From Sesamum alatum (lineage: Eukaryota; Streptophyta; Magnoliopsida; Lamiales; Pedaliaceae), in assembly GCA_034509735.1 (NCBI GenBank), contig JACGWO010000001.1:34599966-34663965 (forward strand): 64,000 bases of DNA. The letters are read 5' to 3'. A model generated the notes under the pieces. That model was given only the letters and a program-made list of their open reading frames with translations. It was not told the DNA's origin and searched no databases. The translations under genes were made by a program, and so were the position numbers. Positions 1 through 11,053 of the stretch are shown here, one piece after another. Every line of letters begins with the position of its first letter. Positions within the stretch are counted from its first letter, which is position 1.

Positions 1-1531
1 ATGTGACAAAGGTATCTCCTATGCACTCGGAGACACGTTCATGCTGTTTGAAGCTGTGGCCACAGTGGTTGGTCGAACAGGGAATGGTTTCCTGTGTCGA
101 CGCAATGAAGCATACGTGGTCTTGAGTATTAAGCATAGATGCCTAGTCAAGGATGGGAACCGACGCCCAATTCCATACCCTAGACTAAGCCCGGGAGACG
201 GTAGACGGAAGGATCGTACCCGTACGGAATCGGCGCCTAAATGTTCACGCCAATTCACCTAGTCTCTAGTGCCATGGACCGTTGCTAGACGACCACCCAT
301 GGTAACGGGCCCTTGTGGGATACGGGCCCAAGTCTAGCTGAGGGTGAACCTAAAGGGTCACACACAAATCACCGAGGAGGTTGAGAGATCGACTTAGAGT
401 CAATCTCGAAGGATAAAATAAGTAATAGGATTACTTAAGGGAAAGTCCATTGGATGGACGGGCCGATATTGTATCGGGCTTCCGTTTAATCGGTAAATTG
501 GATTTTCGATTAAATACGGAAAGTTGAGACGTTCAGACGTTGGATCTTTTAATTGGATTAAAAGATCAACGGGAATAATTTAAATGGACATTAAATTGGA
601 TTTAATGTTGGGTTCGTCGTAATTGGATTACGATGAAACCCGGTCGGTTAAATTATACCTGAGAGGAGAAATAATTCCTATTCTAGAATAGGAAGAAGTT
701 GGACTTCTTCCCTTAATTAAACATGGCCGACATGCTCCCTTGGAGGAAGAAAAATCAGCCATGTTTCATGCTAGGTGGTATGTTGACTTATCTCTTTTGG
801 AAAGAGACAAATCAACTCCAATCAAGCTCTTCCCTTTTGGTATGATTTGATCATACCATAAATTTTGGTAGGCTTGATTAAAGAATTGATGGTGATTGAT
901 TTGAATGAATCTAGACATCCTTGGATGAACCTAGACACATTCCAATAATCACATTAATTATGTATATATATTAGAATATACAACACCAAGCATGTGTGAT
1001 TCATTATTCATCTTTTTCTAGGAAAAAGAGAAGACGAAATCCCTCTCCTCTCTCCCTCTCCTACACTTGTGTTCTTCACTTGATTTTGAATCAAGAATAA
1101 GAACAAAGTAAGTTTAAGAGAGCACTAATTCATAGTGTTCTTCTCTTAAACCGATTCCTTCTTACACCCGTTCTTTTCTAGCAAGAAGAACGTGTGTTTC
1201 TTCCGGTGTGGTGTGGATCACCTTTAGAGAATCCATACGTTTGGATTTCGTGAGCATTCCGGAGAAGGAACAACGCAAGTAGCCGGGAGCATACACTAAA
1301 CAATCAAATGTAACGGTTTATTACGCTTTGATTGATTATATGTATTTATCTAAGCCCTATGTGTTTAATATTCATTTCCAATATTTACACATCCTACATC
1401 GAACGCCCGGTTGAGCACCCAAGGGCACAACCCTTGGGATTCGTATTTTAAATTAGGTTTGATTTAATTTACGCATTTTTCTCGCTTCCTCGCTTCCGCT
1501 TGCGCTCCTGGGCGGATCCGCTTGTCCTTCA
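1..1531 (+). mobile_element. C1-family (copia-type) LTR, 3' portion
   Basis: This matches 25857-27404 closely, so it is the downstream two thirds of a plus-strand LTR of the family that fills this window. The other end lies left of the window. It ends in CGCTTGTCCTTCA at 1531, the same end as the solo LTR at 27404. The dyad core typical of C1 LTRs is at 272-302. At 1532 the sequence switches to the Athila-like LTR at a point that is uninterrupted in that element's other LTR (near 7036), so this LTR was inserted there. The right TSD would start with CACAC. Whether it is a solo LTR or one end of a full element cannot be seen. The open frames in it (for example 41-262) also occur in the other LTR copies and are not genes. 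Confidence 0.85.
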
Positions 1532-3506
1532 CACACGAGATCGAAAAAGAAAACTAGAATAAATTCATTAATCTACCAAATGGTTCAACACGATCCTAGA
1601 ACAAGAATTCTACTCAGCCATAAAGTTAACGAAGAAGTAAAATAGATATGTCGGAGAATTCATCAAGCAAGGTGCTAAAAAAGGAGAAAGGATTAGGAAG
1701 AACTATAATCAGATCGTCCTAGCCGTCTTGAAGCTTCCCCGACGTTTTCGTGTTCCTTCGAGCCTTGTATCTGTGCTTCCTCCCCCCCCTTTTCACGTCC
1801 CTAGTTCCTCCTTTTATAGTTGTAGTGGAGCAAAAGGGCAGAAAAATCCGAACGATTCTGTTTCCAAGTGTAGAACACGCCCGTGCAGCGTGAACATGGT
1901 CAGGCCGTGTTCTCGTGTGTTTCTGCGGCCTACCCCGACACGGCCGTGTCCCATAACACGGTCAGGCCGTGTTCTCTTCGGGTGTTCTTGGCTGGTGATT
2001 TGAATTAGCGGGACACGGGTGTGTGAGAAGATACAACACGGCTGTGTTTTGTCAACCATGGGCGAATTCTTTTCTTTAGTCCATTTTACTCCTGAATTAT
2101 GCCTGAAAAGAAAGAAAAAACCAAAAGCAGTATCCAAGAGAGAGTTTGGTATAGAAAAGTAGTAAATTAGATGAAATTCTCCTTAAAAGGACGGAAGAAT
2201 GTGTGTGTTTCCCCTTAACAAATACGTAAAATCACTACTGATCAAACTCCCCCAAACTTAAACGGTTGCTTGTCACTAAGCAACAAAAGTCCATAGGCAA
2301 TGACCCCAAATGAGTATAGAACTTGCCTTCTCAACATCGTGGCAATGATTCGTAATAACAAACACATCTTAGAAATACACAGTCACAAAACACAAGCTCA
2401 CCGACATATTATGTGAAAGTTAAATCATTTAGCAAAAGTAAGGGGTTGATCACACCACAACACTTCATTTCTCCCTATAGAGAACCGAGTGATCGAGTCT
2501 CTGTTTAGCCTATAGGTGTCTAGTTTAGTCATTCCGCTGTTTTCAACAACACATTTTCTTACTTCTTTTTCTACCCAAGCATAGACGTCCCTTTTTTTTT
2601 TTCCAGACCGCCTTCTTTAGGTCGTAATTTGGCCTTTTTACGCGAATGACAACATTTGTGATGAAGGTATCCGGTTACTCAATCAACTGCGTTTCCTAAA
2701 GTGCTTTGCGTACTCATGACCCTAGTCGCCGTTTTACGCGAATGACAACATTGGTGATGAAGTCATCCGGTTACAGAGCAACCGAAGCCAGCGGAGTAGA
2801 TGCGTTATGTCCTCCTTTTGTCTCATTTATCTGTTTTTTTTTTCTTTTTATGCAGATTCTTTCTTTTTTTCGTATGTCATTTCCCTTTTTGTTTTTTTTT
2901 CTTATGATGGGAAAGGACAGACGTCCTACTTCAAGTGTATGAAAAGTTCGACCCGGCGGGGTTTAAGCAACGAAATGACTTTCACAAAAGACACTACAAG
3001 TTAACATAAGCGAAGACAACTTAATCCCCGTTTCGGAACGATTCAAAGTTTTTGGCGTTAGAACCCAATTACTTCTCGGCAAATCTAAGCAACAATCACA
3101 TAATAACCTAATTATGCATGCTTTGATCCTATGACCTCCTACTTGGCATTAATTTATCCGAATAAGCCACATGCATCGTCGAAGGGTCATACATTCTACA
3201 ACGTGAATTTGGCACAAAAGCAGCACACAAAAAGACACAAAATGCAATAGACACCTATAACGCATAGCATGAAGCATGAAGTTTCAGCAATTCCCCCAAA
3301 CTTAGACATAGCAGTGTCTTCAATGCATAAAAAGAGAGGTGGGAGAGAGGACATACCGGAAGGGTGTGTTTACGTAAAAATTGACGAGGAAATAACATGA
3401 TGGTGTTCTGAAACACGGCCGGGCCGTGTTGTCGTGTTGCGCGTCGTTCGGGCAAAGCTGCAGAAGTATAGAGCAACGACATGGAGTGAGCAGATTTATA
3501 AAGGAG
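1532..3506 (-). repeat. 3' LTR of the Athila-like element (interrupted)
   Basis: Nearly the same sequence recurs at 7037-8985. The shared stretch stops at about 3506, after TTTATAAAGGAGAA, where this copy continues into element-internal sequence and the other into a C1 LTR. Compared with the right LTR it lacks about 560 bp at its left end, corresponding to 6472-7036. That piece is probably beyond the inserted C1 LTR, left of the window. It has T-rich tracts and a cluster of ACACGG/CCGTGT motifs. The exact LTR terminus is uncertain by some bases. Confidence 0.75.
1875..2062. repeat. ACACGG/CCGTGT palindrome cluster in 3' LTR
   Basis: The half-sites ACACGG and CCGTGT recur about every 15-50 bases, including the full palindrome ACACGGCCGTGT. 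The same cluster is in the other LTR (7375-7560), and a similar one is inside the reading frame at 3778-3920. From memory, motifs of this kind are common in plant Athila/Tat elements. Their role is unknown. Confidence 0.7.
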
Positions 3507-3625
3507 AAAAATTAAAATAGAGCAAAGAGAAATATAAAAGAAGAAAAAAAAAAATAGAGAAGGAGAGGATTCGGGTTGCCTCCCGAATAGCGCTTTGTTT
3601 TAAGTCATTAGCTTGACTGTGTTGC
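3507..3625 (-). other. Athila 3' untranslated stretch and polypurine region
   Basis: This lies between the last coding remnant and the 3' LTR. It contains a perfect 7-bp inverted repeat, ATTCGGG at 3569-3575 and CCCGAAT at 3582-3588, around a 6-base loop. On the minus strand the middle reads GGGAGGCAACCC, a block I recall downstream of pol in many Athila/Tat elements. The A-rich run at 3540-3555 is pyrimidine on the element strand, so the true polypurine tract was not fixed. Confidence 0.55.
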
Positions 3626-3631
3626 AGGTGT

Positions 3632-3916
3632 TCAAGCTGACGGGTCGGGGAGCTGCAAATTGACCCCCTTTTCAATTGGAGTCCCGACAACGTAGTGTTT
3701 CAACTGTTGTCCATTGGCTTTGAATGCGCCCGTTGCTTTACTCCAAACCTCGACTTTTTCAGAATTTCCCAAGCACACGACCGTGTTAGTGAACACGGCC
3801 TGGTCCTCGTCAGAGGCTCTCGTCAACACGGTAGTGGACTGAAGCACGGTTTGTTCTTCGTCAGGGCAAGACGACAACACGCCCGTGTTACGGAACACGT
3901 CCTTGCCGTGTTTCAT
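3632..3916 (-). pseudogene. Integrase C-terminal tail remnant fused to palindrome-rich sequence
   Basis: The minus-strand frame ends in ATGAFKANGQQLKHY followed by a Val/Leu/Asp-Pro tail and a stop. This resembles the very end of Athila/Tat-type polyproteins (G-x-F-K-x-N-G-x-R-L-K-H-Y). The upstream half of the frame is encoded by ACACGG/CCGTGT-rich DNA and does not look like integrase. It follows the protease directly, so the region that should hold RT, RNase H and the integrase core has been deleted or replaced. This is a remnant with no expected activity. Confidence 0.65.
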
Positions 3917-3920
3917 ACGG
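3778..3920. repeat. ACACGG/CCGTGT palindromes at the deletion joint
   Basis: Several ACACGG, AACACG and CCGTGT motifs of the LTR type lie between the protease end and the integrase tail. LTR-like palindromes exactly where pol is missing suggest that the deletion arose by template switching or recombination between such motifs. Confidence 0.6.
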
Positions 3921-3973
3921 TTTCTTCACCTTGTCTGTCTGTTGTCCTCTGCTCCATCTGTTGAGTCCAAGAG

Positions 3974-4600
3974 TCATTTTAGCACAATGAATCGGTCATT
4001 TCCATGCTCGGATGGCTCATCCTGGCCCAAAACACGATGCAAGTCGTCACCTAGTCCGAAGCTCAGAAATACTTTCTTGACTGCGACGTCTACATCATCA
4101 GTCCTGCAAATCGAATCACCACAAGGAGGATATTTAGTAGCATTTGACAGGTTAAACTCAAACCTTTTGTCCCCAATATTCAAGGAGAGTTTTCCATTCC
4201 TAACGTCGATGATAGCACCGACGGTAGCTAGGAAAGGTCTTCCGAGAATTATGGGGATTCGGGTGTCTTCCTCCATCTCAAGAAAGACGAAATCAGCAGG
4301 AATGAAAAACTTACCCACTCGAACTGGTACATCCTCGAGAATACTGACAGGATATTTCACAGTTCTATCAGCCAATTGCAAAGATATAGTGGTGGATTTA
4401 ACTCACCCAAATCCAATCGTTGACAAATAGATAATGACATCAAATTGACACTAGCTCCCAAATCACACAATGCACGATAAAAAATTCATACTGCCAATTA
4501 GACAAGGAATAGAAAAACTACCGGGATCTTTTAGCTTAGGGGGTAGCTTATTTTGCAATAAAATACTACATTCCTGAGTTAAGGCCACGGTTTCTTAGTC
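3974..4600 (-). pseudogene. Athila-type aspartic protease (retropepsin)
   Basis: This would cleave the element's polyprotein. The active-site block reads CDLGASVNLMS at about 4440-4475, corresponding to the D-(S/T/L)-G-A motif, and the second half carries ILGRPFLATVGAIIDV, the usual I-(I/L)-G-R-P-F-L block, in an open frame of about 135 codons from 4381. An extra T in a T-run at about 4484-4489 shifts the frame just before the active site, and further stops lie between the blocks, so no complete protease can be made. It follows gag as expected, but RT does not follow it. Confidence 0.8.
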
Positions 4601-6324
4601 TTCCAATTTTCGTTTGTTTGACAGTATGTCTTTCAAGAATTTAGCATACGAGGGAATTTGTGAAAGAGTTTATGTGAAAGGAATACTGACATAAAGCTTT
4701 TTAAGCACATCAAGGAACCTACCGAATTGTTTGTCTAACTTGGCTTTAGCCAACCGCTGTGGAAATGGAACGGGAGGTTGGTATGGCTTAGGCGGCTCAT
4801 ACTTAGGTTCCTTATCCTTGTCCTTCACTTCGTCAGTTTCTCCACCAAAATTTTGTTTTTTAGTAACCTCTACGTGTGGGTCCTCACTTTCTTTGCCTAA
4901 CACTTTCCCACTCCTTAGGGTGATGGCCTGCACTGTTCTCTCGGGTTTGTCTCGAGTTGGCCTGGTAACATACCGGGTTGCCTAATAGAGGTGCTGGCTT
5001 GCTGGGCTATGTGATTTTCTAACATCTTATTGTGGGTGACTAGAGAGTCTACCTTGGACGTTAGTTGTCTTAAAGCCTCACCCAAAGATTGCCCTTGTTG
5101 TCTAAATTCCTCATTCGTCTTAGTTTGGGCAACTATAAATGATTAAGCACAACCTCTAAGTTAGACTTTTGGTGGAGGGGGATTTGGATCAAATGGTGTT
5201 TGAAAACCAGGAGCTGGGGGGTGAACATTCTGCTGGGGTTGGTTGTTTTTGTAGGAAAAATTGGGGTGGTTCTTCCAACCGGGATTATAGGTTTCATAAT
5301 ACGGATTGTTTCCCCTGTGTTGGTTATTCACAAAATTGGCTTGCTCCCCTTGGTTAAGACTAAAGTTCCCAAGTCTACACTCATTAGCCAAATGTCTAAT
5401 TACCCCAAAATTTTCACAGGTAACGTTGGTATGAGAATTCACGGCATGCACGTTATTCACATTCAAGTAGTCAAATTTAGAAACAAGTGCATCTATTCTA
5501 GCATTAAACATTGTGAAAGTGTCTACCTCCTACTTACCTGTTGTCTTTGCTGGGACTGCTCGCTCGTTGGACCATTGGTGATGGTGTAGAGCTATCTCCT
5601 CCAGTAGATTGTATCCTTCCCGAACACTCTTGTTCATTAGAAATCCTCCTGCAGCTGCATCAACTGAGGATATAGTGTTGTAGGTTAGACCATTGTAAAA
5701 AATATGCACAATTAGCCATTTTTCTAACCCATGATGAGGACATGCCCTAAGCAAGTCCTTAAATCTTTCCCATGCCTCAATGTAAGATTCCCTTTCTTTT
5801 TGTGTAAAGGATTGAATTTTCTTGCGTAATTCGGCAGTTTTGCTCGGGCGAAAGTATTTAGCCAAAAAGGCTTGAGACATCTGATGCCAAGTTCGGATGG
5901 AGTTTGGGGAAAGGGAATGCAACCATGCTCTGGCCCTATCACGTAAAGAGAATGGAAATAACCTAAGTCTAATTGCATCGGGTGTGACCCCGTTAAACTT
6001 AAGCGTATCATCATACTCTAAAAATATAGATAAGTGCAGGCTCAGATCTTCCGTGCCTAGGCCCCCAAACTGATTCTATTGTACCATATTCAGTAGAGCC
6101 GGTTTAAGTTCGAAATTGTTAGCCTCTATAGTGGGTCGAGCAATACTCGGGAGTAGACATTGGGTAGTAGGGATCCCGAATTCCGCTAGACCCCTCTCCT
6201 CGTTGTCTTGGCCTGCCATATGGACAACGATCTGTTGCCGTTGCTCGCGTCTCCTTTAATAGAAGGTTCGTTCAATCTCGGGATCGAGCGCAATCAAATT
6301 GTCGCTGCTACGAGTTCTTCGCAT
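4601..6324 (-). pseudogene. Athila-type gag
   Basis: The frame begins at the ATG at 6324-6322 with MRRTRSSDNLIALDPEIE, a typical Athila gag start, about 120 nt from the PBS. A stop comes some 23 codons in. The retrotransposon gag domain follows at about 5600-6130, with RLRLFPFSLRDRARAWLHSL and WERFKDLLRACPHHGL. A degraded zinc-knuckle-like block (CENFGVIRHLANEC) is near 5400, then an Asn/Pro-rich segment and a segment beginning MQAITLRSGKVL (4933 down to 4670). Frame breaks near 5530, 5160 and 4980 split it into at least four pieces. The product would have been the capsid/nucleocapsid precursor. It is not functional now. Confidence 0.85.
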
Positions 6325-6446
6325 CAATAAGCCTGAAAAGCGAGAGTAGAGAACGGTATCAATAGGCTAGACTAGACGAAGAAAATAAAGTAAAATAGAA
6401 CAATGGTCGGATCTAATTAAATTGTATAATTCTAATATCACAATAA

Positions 6447-6465
6447 GTCCCCGGCAACGGCGCTA
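6447..6465 (-). other. Primer-binding site of the Athila-like element
   Basis: On the minus strand this reads TAGCGCCGTTGCCGGGGAC, a one-base variant of the TGGCGCCGTTGCC type used by Athila/Tat elements, which pairs with a tRNA 3' end (usually reported as tRNA-Asp). It follows the LTR end ...CTCATCA and a short AGTTTT spacer. Confidence 0.85.
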
Positions 6466-6471
6466 AAAACT

Positions 6472-8985
6472 TGATGAGCCAAAACCGCAAGTGCACGGTG
6501 TATCGCGTAGTACTCAAGATGTCGATCCCACAAGGACTATTGTGATTACCAGATTTACTCAATTTTGGTTAGTCAGACCGAAATATACGAGTGAGACAAT
6601 TGATTGGAATAGTAAAGCAAGTAAATTTAAATAAGAGGGTAAACGATAAGGTGTGATAGTCTAGAATCTAGTATCCCCGCAATGATCGATTAACGAACCA
6701 ATCGAGAACTCTTTTCTACTCAATGTGATTAATCCGAAGTAAATCGTTGTAATATCATTACCACCCTCTTTCAAGTATGTGGAAATTCGTATTCAGTTAA
6801 TTAATCTACCTATTTTCATGGAGATATAATTAAATCGAACCCATTGAGATCATGACAATTATGAGATCCTCATAGAAATTAAACATGCTTTCGCGGTTAA
6901 TTCCTAGGTTTAATCTCGGACTTTCTAACATGGAATTTCACCTTTCAGTACTTCACTCGATGTTTAAAACATGCAAACACGTGGCCAATATATTCACAAG
7001 ACAAATAAGTGCTCGGAAATTAAATCGGATCAACTCACACGAGATCGAAAAAGAAAACTAGAATAAATTCATTAATCTACCAAAGGGTTCAACACGATCC
7101 TAGAACAAGAATTCTACTCAGCCATAAAGTTAACGAAGAAGTAAAATATATATGTCGGAGAATTCATCGAGCAAGGTGCTAAAAAAGAAGAAAGGATTAG
7201 GAAGAACTATAATCCGATTGTCCTAGCCGTCTTGAAGCTTCCCCTACGTCTTCGTGTTCCTTCGAGCCTTGTATTTGTGCTTCCTCCCCCCTTTTTCACG
7301 TCCCTAGTTCCTCTTTTTATAGTTGTAGTGGAGCAAAAGGGCAGAAAAATCCGAATGATTCTGTTTCCAAGTGTAGAATACGCCCGTGCAGCGTGAACCC
7401 GGCCAGGCCGTGTTCTCGTGTGTTTCTGCGGCCCATCCCGACACGGCCGTGTCCCATAACACGGTCAGGCTGTGTTCTCTTTGGGTGTTCTTGGCTCGTT
7501 ATTTGAATTAGTGGGACATGGGTGTGTGAGAGGATACAACACGGCCGTGTTCTGTCAACCATGGGTGAATTCTTTTCTTTAGTCCATTTTGCCCTTGAAT
7601 TATGCTTGAAAAAAAAGAAACAACCAAAAGCAGTATCCAAGAGAGAGTTTGGTATAGAAAAGTAGTAATTTAGATGAAATTCTGCTTAAAAGGGCGGAAG
7701 AATGTGTGTGTTTCCCCTGAACAAATACGTAAAATCCCTACTTATCAAACTCCCCCAAAATTAAACACCTGCTTGTCCCTAAGCAACAAAAGTCCATAGG
7801 CAATGACCCCAAATGAGTGTAGAACTCGCCTTCTCAACATTGTGGCAATGATTCGTAATAACAAACACAACTTAGAAATACATAGGCACAAAACACAAGC
7901 TCACCGACATATTATGTGAAAGTTAACTCATTTAACGAAAGTAAGGGGTTGATCACACCACAACACTTCATTTCACCCTATAGAGAACCGAGTGATCGAG
8001 TCTCCGTTAAGCATATAGGTGTCTGGTTTAGTCATTCCGCCATTTTCAACAACACATTTTCTTACTTCTTTTTCTACCCAAGCATAGACGTCCCTTTTTT
8101 TTTTTTTTTTTCTTTTTTCAGACTGAGAGGCCGCCTTCTTTAGGTCGTAAATTGGCCTTTTTACGTGAATGACAACATTTGTGATGAAGGCATCCGGTTA
8201 CTCAACCAACTACGTTTCCTAAAGTGCTTTGCATACTCATGACCTTAGTCGCCATTTTACGCGAATGACAATATTGGTGATGAAGTCACCCGATTACTGA
8301 GCAACCGAAGCCAACGGAGTAGATGCGTTATATCCTCTTTTTGTCTTATTTATCTATTTTTTTTTCTTTTTCTGCAGATTCTTTCTTTCTTTCGTATGTC
8401 ATTTCCCTTTAGGTGTATGAAAAGTTCAACCCGGCGGGGTTTAAACAACGAAATGACCTTCACAAAAGACACTACAAGTTAACATAAGCCAAGACAACTC
8501 AATCCCCATTTCGAACGATTCAAAGTTTGTGGTGTTAGAACCCATTTACTTCTAGGCAAATCTACGCAACAATCACATAATAACGCAGTTATGCATGCTT
8601 TGATCCTATGACCTCCTACTTAGCATTACTTTATCCGAATAAGCCACATGCATCGTCAAAGGGTCATACATTCCACAACGTGAATTTGATGCAAAAGCAA
8701 CACACAAAAAGACAAAAAATGCAATAGACACTTATAACGTATAGCATGAAACATGAAGTTTCAGCAATTCCCCCAAACTTAGACATAGCAGTGTCTTCAA
8801 TGCATAAAAAGAGAGGTGGGAGAGAGGACGTACCACAAGGGTGTGTTTACATAAAAATTGACGAGGAAATAACACGGTGGTGTTCTGAAACACGACGGGG
8901 CCGTGTTGTCGTGTTGCGCGTCTTTCGGGCAAAGCTGCAGAAGTATAGAGCAACGACATGGAGTGAGCAGATTTATAAAGGAGAA
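6472..8985 (-). repeat. 5' LTR of the Athila-like element
   Basis: This is a complete or almost complete LTR of about 2.5 kb next to the PBS. Its part 7037-8985 repeats in 1532-3506. The stretch 6472-7036 includes the line CGCAAGTGCACGGTGTATCG, a familiar part of such LTRs. A TATA-like TTTATAAA lies close to the U3 end (about 8972-8979), but too near the terminus to be a convincing promoter. The two LTRs differ by many substitutions and small indels, so the insertion is not recent. Open frames in it are not genes. Confidence 0.8.
7375..7560. repeat. ACACGG/CCGTGT palindrome cluster in 5' LTR
   Basis: This is the counterpart of 1875-2062, with the same spacing and a few substitutions. Two full or nearly full ACACGGCCGTGT palindromes are present (near 7441 and 7539). 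Confidence 0.7.
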
Positions 8986-10010
8986 TCCATTTGATGGATG
9001 GTCCAAGAACTAATTAATTTGATTAGTTGATTTTTGGGGTTAGGACCTTGAAATTAATTGGATAAATTATCGAATTTGGCTTACTTAATTGATTGGATCA
9101 ATTATTTATAATTTGGACTTATGTTTATTTAATTGGATTAAGTAAACTATTGGGCTTCAATTGGATTGAGAATAATTAGATTAATTAATGCCCAATGAAT
9201 TCTTATTTAGACTTAATTTAATTAGGTTAACTCATAGTCGAAGACATGAGGTCCAAGCCCATTATAGTGCAAGTTAAAGTAAGTTAAGGAGGAGTTGAAA
9301 CTCTTCCACATGGGAGCTAAGTTGGTTCGGCCATGATAGCACATGGAGGTGGTTTTCCATGTGTTATCATGGATGTGGTTTTTCATGTGCTATCATGGTT
9401 GGAGGTTATGCTAGTAATGTGTGTGTATGTGGAAGTTAGCTTTGGAGGTTAATTTTGGAGGTTGAATTTGGAATTCAATATCCTACATACATAAAACAAT
9501 GCACAACACATTGAAGGTCTTCACTTGCTTTACTTTTGCAGCAAAACTCGACCAAAACACCTCTGAAATTCTCCTCTTTGCGTTCATTTTGTTTAAAAAA
9601 GAATTAAACTTAAACATTCAAAAAATCACTAATCAATAGTGTTGTTTTGGAAGTGTTTCTTCTTCATTTCTCTATTTCTATCTAGCAATAGACTAGAGCG
9701 TTTCTCCATAGTGTGGTGTGGACTATACTTAGAGGAGTTCTATGTTGAATTCTGTAGTGAACGGAATGAAAAGGAAAGAGGAACAACGCAAGTACCGGCT
9801 CTTCATATCGCAAACAAAAGGTAGAGTATTCATTTACATTATTGTATCTTTTGTTTACTTTCTAAGCCACATGTCTAGTATCTCTTCTCCCCTTTTATGC
9901 TCTTGACTTACGCCCTACGCTCGGGAACTTCAAAGGGAACACCCGAACCCATTTATTTTTATTTTAAATTATGCTATCATTGCGTTCCCGGGTTGTACCC
10001 GATTCTTTCA
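8986..10010 (+). repeat. C1-family 5' LTR, 3' portion
   Basis: The sequence begins abruptly in the TCCATTTGATGGATGG block that lies in the middle of all C1 LTRs and runs to the family end CCCGATTCTTTCA at 10010. A PBS follows, so this is a 5' LTR. Its upstream part was separated by the Athila insertion and should lie left of the window. The subtype is nearest to the LTRs at 16319 and 28084. Confidence 0.8.
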
Positions 10011-10011
10011 G

Positions 10012-10030
10012 TGGTAATAGAGTCCGTTTC
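10012..10030 (+). other. Degenerate initiator-Met-type PBS
   Basis: TGGTAATAGAGTCCG differs at a few positions from the TGGTATCAGAGCCCG seen (reversed) in the complete elements at 39136-39153 and 57583-57600. It lies one base from the LTR end, as in those copies. Confidence 0.75.
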
Positions 10031-10272
10031 GATGTTGTGGCTATAGGATTAACATGTTATTATGTGTTAAGCATGACGAACGTATATAAATTACTTTTGG
10101 AAAGCACGATGTATGGCTTTAAAGCATTATTGTATTTGTAGAAAATATATGTTAATTATGCTTTCAAAATTATGGGTATCCATGCATTTTTTAGAATTGG
10201 ATTTTCTGTAAATGCATATTTATATTTCAATCTTTTATAGTAGAAATAAAAAAAAATAAAAATAGCACAACC

Positions 10273-10463
10273 GTCTGCTTGCAGCCCTGCCGACCGATCA
10301 TTGGCCAGCAGGGGCGCAGGCCGGGCATGCGCGTCTGCTGGAGGGCATGCTTGCAGGCGCGGCCTATCCACACGTCCGCTGGCTTTGCGTGACCCATCCA
10401 CGCGCCTAGCTGCGCGCGCCCGGCCTGCTGGCCAATGATCGGTCGACAGGGCTGCAAGCAGAC
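10273..10463 (+). repeat. GC-rich leader island with 40-bp inverted repeat
   Basis: The arms are 10273-10312 and 10424-10463 and match at 39 of 40 positions by eye. They surround about 111 bp of GC-rich sequence. Transcribed from the LTR, this would give a very stable stem-loop about 240 nt after the PBS. The other two leaders carry a GC-rich island at the same place but with different sequence. Confidence 0.85.
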
Positions 10464-11034
10464 GGGCCCGCGCCTGCGCCCGCGAGCATGTAGGCAAGGG
10501 TGCCTACGCGAGCGTGCGGGCGATCATCTGCCGGTCAGAAATGGCTAGGCCATTTTCGTGAAAAATTAGATTTTTCTGATTCTGCTAATTTTATGAAAGT
10601 ATTAAGTTTAGCATATTTTAATTTTAGTTAAATTGGACTTTTTAAAAATTATTTAATGCCTTAGATTAATTTGGAAATGGCTTCCAAACAAAAAAATAGT
10701 TTGTTCACTGGATATATAGTTGATGTCCATATTTCTAATTGCACTGTTAATATGGTATTTTCTGCATTTTAATTATGTGTATGGTTTTGGATATGAATAT
10801 CTACTAATAAATGCATGGGATGTATTTATTTAGTTGGCATGTTTATATTTGTTTATAAATGTGCTTGTTGTTGTTTATTGGATAAAAAATGAGGATGATC
10901 ACTAGGTCCTTTTAGCCTATGTATGGTTTAATTTTCTTGTTTGGTGAAGCCTGCGTGCTTCTTTTGTTTTGTATCCTTCTATCGTTTTTAGCCTCGAAAT
11001 ATTAAGTCTTTCTTTATCTCTTTTAATGTACTTC

Positions 11035-11053
11035 CCCCAACTTTTGATTGGGG
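11035..11053 (+). other. Conserved leader hairpin CCCCAA/TTGGGG
   Basis: A perfect 6-bp stem with a 7-base loop. The same stem occurs in C1-b (37871-37890) and C1-a (56624-56642), while the loop sequence differs. Confidence 0.6.

Larger units (their letters stand above)
1532..8985 (-). mobile_element. Athila-like Ty3/gypsy retrotransposon, internally deleted
   Basis: This is a minus-strand element: 5' LTR 6472-8985, PBS 6447-6465, gag from 6324 leftward, protease, a short integrase tail and the 3' LTR 1532-3506. The gag and protease sequences are of the Athila type. RT, RNase H and most of integrase are missing, and the internal region is only about 3 kb instead of the several kb usual for the lineage. 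It cannot move on its own. Its right end lies inside a plus-strand C1 LTR (8986 onward), so it inserted there. Its left end is outside the window because a C1 LTR was later inserted in its 3' LTR at 1531/1532. Confidence 0.85.

Noticed and set aside
2580..2910. Short Phe-rich frames in the Athila LTR (2706-2942, 2807-3004)
   Set aside because: They come from poly-T tracts in the LTR. The matching frames in the other LTR are shorter or broken.
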